In this document: piece after piece, positions 58,201 to 64,000 of the stretch
Layout of the letters: each line of letters opens with the position of its first letter
Numbering within the stretch: position 1 is the first letter of the stretch
DNA from: Cryptomeria japonica
Lineage: Eukaryota > Streptophyta > Pinopsida > Cupressales > Cupressaceae
Direction of reading: 5' to 3'
Assembly: GCF_030272615.1 (NCBI RefSeq)
Contig: NC_081414.1
Coordinates: 521,052,185 to 521,116,184 of the forward strand
DNA: 64,000 bases
Made by a program: the position numbers and the translations under genes
Notes under the pieces: model-generated
What the model saw: only the letters and a program-made list of their open reading frames with translations
What the model was told of the DNA's origin: nothing
Database searches by the model: none

Positions 58201-60989
58201 CATTTTGCAAACCCACAGCCTATATTCAAACTATTTTTCATTTCCTATGTCCTTTGTGAAAATGAAGTTTAAATTAGTTGGTACAAGGATAGACATTCAA
58301 GATAAGTATATTTGTTCAATATTGCATATGTTAGCTTCATTGATTTTATTCAATTTATATTTTAATCATATTTAGTTTTTTTTTCTCTATTTTCATGATT
58401 CCTGATGCAAAAGAAGGAATGAAAGATAATTTTCTCAATTAAATTTTTTAATAGTGTTTCAAAATGTCTATAATTCATGGATTCAAGAATAATATATGTT
58501 AATTAAATATCTAGAGATAATATGTGTCCTTGGAGTGAGTATTTGCATTGTTTCACCAGATGTAACAAGTGTCCAATTTGATCAATTCACTTTTACCACC
58601 ATACTCCAATTCCATGTCATAACAAGAGATTTAGAAATGAGTGGGAATAACCTTATATACCTAACATTAACAATTTTAATTGCCTTAACTTCACATATTA
58701 TACCATCCATATCAATCCACACTCTTGCAACTAATTTAATCTTCTATATATATCCTCCACAAACAAAGAAAATGTCAATAAGGTCAGATAGAATAGGAGA
58801 CAAGTGATGAACCCAAAAATTTGAACTAAAAACAATATTGCAATGAAAGTGGTCCAAGCATAGAGATAGAAATGATCTAAAACAACTTATTACATCTGTC
58901 CATGCAACCCCATACATTAAACATGTTAGCGCACATCTTCCCATGTTAGCAACAAGGTAATGTATATCACATAACCAGTTTAAAAATACAACTCCTAAAT
59001 CATATTGAGACATAGAATGGATCAAAAATAACTCAACACAACCTATAATGTTAGCACAACTCCAAAATGTACAACATAAGGAAGTGAATAAGCTCTGTCT
59101 ATCGAACAATCACAAAACACCCTAAAAAATAAACCAAACAAAATGCAGCACGGAAAATATCAACCAATGTCATGTATACCATATAGATACATTCCATGAA
59201 CATTCAACAACATTTCCATATGCTTCATCACACTGTCATGCCAAAACAAGCTGGTGCAACCAAACAAATACAAATTTATTCATACCTAGAAGCCTAAAAA
59301 ACATGTAGTCATGAGATAGAACAATGTTGAACATATTTGAGGTATATTTTATCTCTTGAAATTTGAATTGAGACATTTCAAAGACAATATAAACATGTCC
59401 ACCAAGCCACGGGAGTAGGAACAACAATGCAAAGAAATGTGAAGCATTTTTCGAACCAATCTTGACATACAAGCAACCTACCAACATACTGCATTTACTA
59501 TAAAACATGTGTGACAATGTCAATGACATAAAGTGATAGGAGTGCAATGTCCACATCACATAAAATTTAAATCCCAAACCACAAGATCATATCTTTAAGC
59601 ATAAAGAAATGCAAAGCATTCTCCCAAACAATCTTCATGATACTTTCCTATATTTTCATAGTTCATCAATCTGGAGAGACCAAATCACCTTTGTGGCACC
59701 ATTTTCTCACTCAGGAGCAATAAGAGAGATATAAAAATAGTGTGTAGCAAGCACAAGATCATCAACAACATATCCACTTCATCACCATGCTTCTAATCCT
59801 AATAGTAATACTTCTAATCCTCATCTTAATGCTTCTAATGCTCATCTTGATATGATATCATTTTGATAACATATTTTCTAACAAACAAGGCATGACATCT
59901 AATCATGAGCTTCATCAACATCACTATTCTTCAACATATCAACATCATCATACATGAAAAAACACTAATGAATCCAGAACACACTGAGTATAGACAACAA
60001 CAACGACAACTTCACACACATGAGCACCACAATTTCACTTAAGACATCAATGACAACACATTAAGGGTTGACATCAATGAAAATACCTCGGATGTCAATA
60101 CCAACACAACAATTAGGATTGACATCAATCACAATGATCTCCAAAAATCTCCCCCTTTGTCATTGATGGAAATACTCATTGATAGAATAAGCATATGCAC
60201 TCTTTCTTTCCACATTCATCTGCACACTTTTCTTCAACATTCATTTGCACTCTCTCCCCCTGTTACATCAAGGAAAAGGGCAAAGATCTCCATAACATGT
60301 TAGCATCCTCTTCCAAACATGCTCCAATTTTAGCATTTCAATTCAAATCTATTCGATGGTCTTTTTAAAGGAACAATTTACATGTCAATTCTATTTTAAT
60401 TTTAACTCAATTATAGTGTTAATTCCAAACTTGAGGTTTGACCTAGGTAAACCCCTATCAACAAAACAAATTATCTTTTTTTGTGCAAGTAGCAGGTTCA
60501 GAAGATACAATTGCAGTTTCAGGTAGTGTAGGCAGAGACACTTAGATCTAGCTTTTGCAAAGGCAAAAAGTGGATGACAAGGGCACCCCACACACCTATG
60601 TCAACAACTTTCTGGTGAAACTTTAGGAGAATATTTAGGATTGAATTCTGATCTCGAAAAGATACCTATTGCCCGCATCTGTCACTCTAAGGACATGGTC
60701 ACCCAGAGCACCATTGTCTCGCACTTTCAAGCCCAAATTTAGACACAAGTTCTTCTCAACTTCCTTATTCCAGATTTTTACTTATGTCTATAAATCAAAT
60801 CTAACACTACTTGTTCATGTTGATTTATAGTCAATTTTACACTGTTATCCCTAGATATTGCATTTAATTTACATATTTCCATAGCTCATTTTCAACACAA
60901 ACAAGGAGACTTGAATCCACCTTGTTCTCAGTCCTTTTCAATTAGATTGGTGATTAAGCCAAGTGGATTCATCCCTCTCCTTAAATGCT
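55256..60989. repeat. Segmental duplication, copy D2
   Basis: Matches 10049-17372 without the solo LTR. It holds a Gypsy 3' LTR end (55256-56436), the same ACTTT flank, AT-rich flank, the Copia polypurine/LTR junction near 60.14 kb, and most of repeat X. ORFs at 55707-55988, 58100-58375, 58496-58807, 58744-59109 and 59236-59577 repeat those of D1 and have no motifs. No supported gene. Confidence 0.85.
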
Positions 60990-61060
60990 ATAATTAGGGA
61001 AATAGACCTACTTCCTAATTTGCATGCATAAACATGTGAACCGTATTTCACAATATTACA
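60390..61060. repeat. Repeat X, copy 3, with intact right end
   Basis: The only uninterrupted copy of the right half: it continues beyond 60989, where copy 2 is cut, to CAATATTACA at 61060, in parallel with copy 1 ending near 1487. Confidence 0.6.
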
Positions 61061-63531
61061 TTTTACATGTGCTGACAATTGAAAAGTTACCTTTTTGTAT
61101 GTTCAATTTTTTGACACCTTTCTTTGTGCATATTCAATCTTTGTCATTGTATTTTGGAAAAACTATTTACGGATTATAAGCTCTAAAAATATGAGTATTT
61201 TCTTGAGGAGTTGTTAGGAGAACTAGTCATCATAGGGTTATGCTATCAAATTTCCTCCTAAGAAAAGAAAGATTCAAATGTCTATGTTAATGCTTAGATC
61301 CTAAAAGTGTACGATAACAATATTTTTTTGTAGATTAATACATTTGTTTGATGCTTTGAAGTGTGGGGATTTTGGCCTAAAAGGGTTTTCCCCACTTACA
61401 TTGGTGTTTCTTCTCTTTTGTCTATTTTCTTCTTCTTTCATGTTGTTAAAGTGTTGATTTACATCCCATTATGCTACTAATTTTTTCTTAGATCTGCAAG
61501 CTATGTTATGCAACTATCCATTTCCACTTTGAAGGCATAGTGGAATGTGCTTGTATTAAGTTGTTGAGCATTTGATTTGAAAGAAAACATAAATTATTAA
61601 AGGTGCATACTGTGTCTTAGAGACATTTATAGGATGTTCATTTTCCCTTTTTCTATGATCAAAACTACTAAGAGGATGGGCAAACGAATGTGAGATGATT
61701 AGACCTATCATATGCTCTAGGCTCTACATGACCTAGGAGATATCCCTATAATTAACTAGATTCTATGTGAAATAAATTAGGTTTATCATAATGTAAAGAA
61801 GATAAAAAAAAGTACCCTTAATGCTCAAGTATGAACAATTTAAATAAAAAAATAAAAAAAAGTATTCATATAATAATTTTACTTCTTTAATTATGAGTGG
61901 ACTAAGAGGGTTTCCCATGGATTGACTAATGCCTATTCAAGGAAATATATAGTCACAAAGTATTTCCAACACTCCACATTGACAAAAATGTTTATGGTAG
62001 TTCTAAATATATACCACTATCTTATAGTGATTATTTCCTTGTATTTACTTGAATGTATACTAAATTATACTTAATAATCCCTTGCCAATATTGTAAACCT
62101 TACTTTTGACAAATATTCCCACCCTCTTTCAAAGTGTACGAAAAAAAGAACTATAGAAAAAGTGTAGGCAAATATTTTTCACCTTACTTGAAGATCTACT
62201 TCTCTTCAACAATAAGCAATACAAATAAGGGAGATAATTATGCAATAAAATAGTCATTTATATAAAACAACCATAAATAAGTATCATGACATAATTGATA
62301 TACATGGTTAAAACAATGATATTTCTTCAAATAAGTATGGTATATAATACATTAGTTATTCCTCATAAAAAGGACAAAGCCATTGCACATTATGATAATG
62401 AAAGTGCAGTCCACAGTCAAATTGTGATGTAAAGGGTTTGCATGATACAAAGGAATGTCACCAAATATCACAAGCTAACAAGAGTCTTGTACTTACTCCA
62501 AGAAGTTTATATATAAGAATAAACAAGTTAATCATAAATTGTCAAGTTAATGTGAGGACAATACAACACTACAAGTATATTTTTTCTGTTTTTTTACCAA
62601 CACATAAGATATTTTCAAGTTGGAACCCAAATTACATACCCTTAAAAATTATAAATACATCACACATCATAAAAATTAAAGTGGCATCCACAATCAAAAT
62701 CATGATATGTAAATGAGTTGCATAGGTTATTGCCACTTGCCAGAAATTGACCAATCTTTTTTAATTAATGGAGAATCATAATTCATCAAACCAACATGAT
62801 GTAGCATGAAATTTTATGAATAGGAAAATATGACTTCACACTCAAAGATACATGGCATGATATTGATAGATCATGATTTTGTCAACTAATAAAACAAAAA
62901 CCACAATGTGAAGGACCCTAATTATGCAATAAGAAATCAATGCATGAAATCCTAGTGAGAAATCATAAGGAATAAGACATGTGTGAGAAAACATTGGTTA
63001 ATGAAAGCAATAGGATAGTAATATTATGATATTTATGAGAATCCTATTGTAAACTTAATTGAATAAACTTGGAAAACTAGTCAACATTATAATAGACCAA
63101 TACAAAAGCAAAATACCATAAAAGGAGTAGATTTCTACCAAAAATATATAAAGAAAAATTGTTACAAAACATTAAGACAAAAAATCTTAATAATTCCATT
63201 AAAAAATATAGGAACATCCCACCAATGAATCTTATTTGGGTACATATTCTCTTGCAATCATAGTGAGATCCCAAAATAGAACTTCATGGTACAGACCAAG
63301 GTATCAACTTGAATGCTTTGAAATTATTTAACCTACAATATTTTGATGCCATTAATTTTGAGCATTCCTCAATGGAAAAAGGCCAAAAAAAATGATGAAC
63401 CAACCTCTCTCTCTATTGAAACAATTTTTTATGAGTGCTCAAAATCTAATATAAAACATTATCATAACATACCTATACATTAATATTTCTCACCATATCC
63501 CTAAGGCTTCCCCTATTAAAAATTATCAAAC
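61061..63531. other. AT-rich DNA, no gene seen
   Basis: No ORF with recognisable motif and no terminal repeat structure found. Phrases such as AAGTGGCATCCACAATCAAAAT near 62680 repeat weakly around 62400 (AAGTGCAGTCCACAGTCAAA) about 280 bases apart, so a low-identity tandem duplication is possible. Confidence 0.4.
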
Positions 63532-63581
63532 TTATTTGGAATTGCAACCTAGTACTAAGTAAAATAACTCACCATATGGGA

Positions 63582-63780
63582 TCCACACATTGCACTTATC
63601 ACATATGTCATGCTCACCATCATTATAACATTTCACATCAATAAGGTCACAACCATGCACTATCATAAGTTTGTCAAGTTGAATTGAGAAATGAGAGCAT
63701 TCATAATCCACTATACAACATGCATCATAGATATTAACCTTATATACCAATTCCACATCAAATTGAAATATTTATAGGTA
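63582..63780 (-). other. Possible cysteine-bearing exon-like ORF
   Basis: Minus-strand frame, open from just after a TAA near 63780, reads VNIYDACCIVDYECSHFSI, MIVHGCDLIDVKCYNDG and EHDICDKCNVWIPYG. It is followed by a good donor-like ATGGTGAGTT near 63576. The sequence is protein-like and has a CxxC pair, but there is no clear acceptor and no family I recognise. It may be an exon remnant or chance. Confidence 0.2.
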
Positions 63781-64000
63781 TTAAGTACAAGGAATACCTT
63801 AGCATGCACTCAATCTAATCCTTTAGAATCATAATTTGACTCAAAGATAAATTAATAGAATTGTGAAAAATCAAAGACAATGGACATGTAAACTAAGTCA
63901 TAATAACTATATTAATAGAGAACTTGATCATTTATTTTTCAGATATGCAATGGGGCAACCTAAAGTGTATTATAATCACTAGGCACAAGGGAATACATAT
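63781..64000. other. AT-rich window end, nothing seen
   Basis: No feature recognised in the last 220 bases. Confidence 0.4.

Overview
This window is repeat-filled nuclear DNA of a seed plant. It is AT-rich, has no bacterial or organellar gene layout, and almost every recognisable coding trace belongs to a transposable element. The mix (old Gypsy LTRs, long Copia LTRs, a 17 kb CACTA transposon with introns, captured PPR and plant-mobile-domain pieces) suggests a large plant genome. I think a conifer or other gymnosperm is likely, but that is inference. I see no intact host gene, rRNA or tRNA.

Layout. 1-3.35 kb: an old LTR-like repeat split by a terminal-inverted-repeat element, then a LINE-like insertion with a decayed coiled-coil ORF. 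3.40-11.23 kb: a complete but old Gypsy element (gag and protease remnants, no reverse transcriptase) with target duplication ACTTT and a solo Copia LTR inside its protease. 11.2-17.37 kb: non-coding flank with a 1.57 kb solo LTR. 17.37-19.16 kb: a truncated Copia copy. 19.17-55.26 kb: one complete minus-strand Copia element split into three pieces by two later insertions, a 17,440 bp CACTA transposon (24171-41610, target duplication ATT) and an 11,314 bp Gypsy element (41756-53069, target duplication GCTTT). 55.26-60.99 kb: a second copy of the 10.05-17.37 kb segment without the solo LTR. 60.99-64 kb: the end of the LTR-like repeat, then AT-rich DNA.

How the pieces relate. The nesting can be read exactly because the window holds its own uninterrupted reference copies: the truncated Copia at 17.4-19.1 kb shows both empty sites of the main Copia, and the 55-61 kb duplicate shows the empty site of the solo LTR at 13.3-14.9 kb. 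The CACTA carries TNP2-type and Transposase_24-type genes on the minus strand, an unrecognised gene of about 1,200 codons and a PPR fragment on the plus strand, and a striking array of 11 composite repeats in its left subterminal region. The young Gypsy element keeps gag and protease, has lost reverse transcriptase, RNase H and the integrase core, and has the integrase C-terminus in one ORF with the protease end. It also carries a host-like exon.

Decay. Nearly all internal stop codons in otherwise open frames are TAG, as expected if CAG codons lost methylated cytosines in CHG context. One case is visible directly by comparing two Copia copies.
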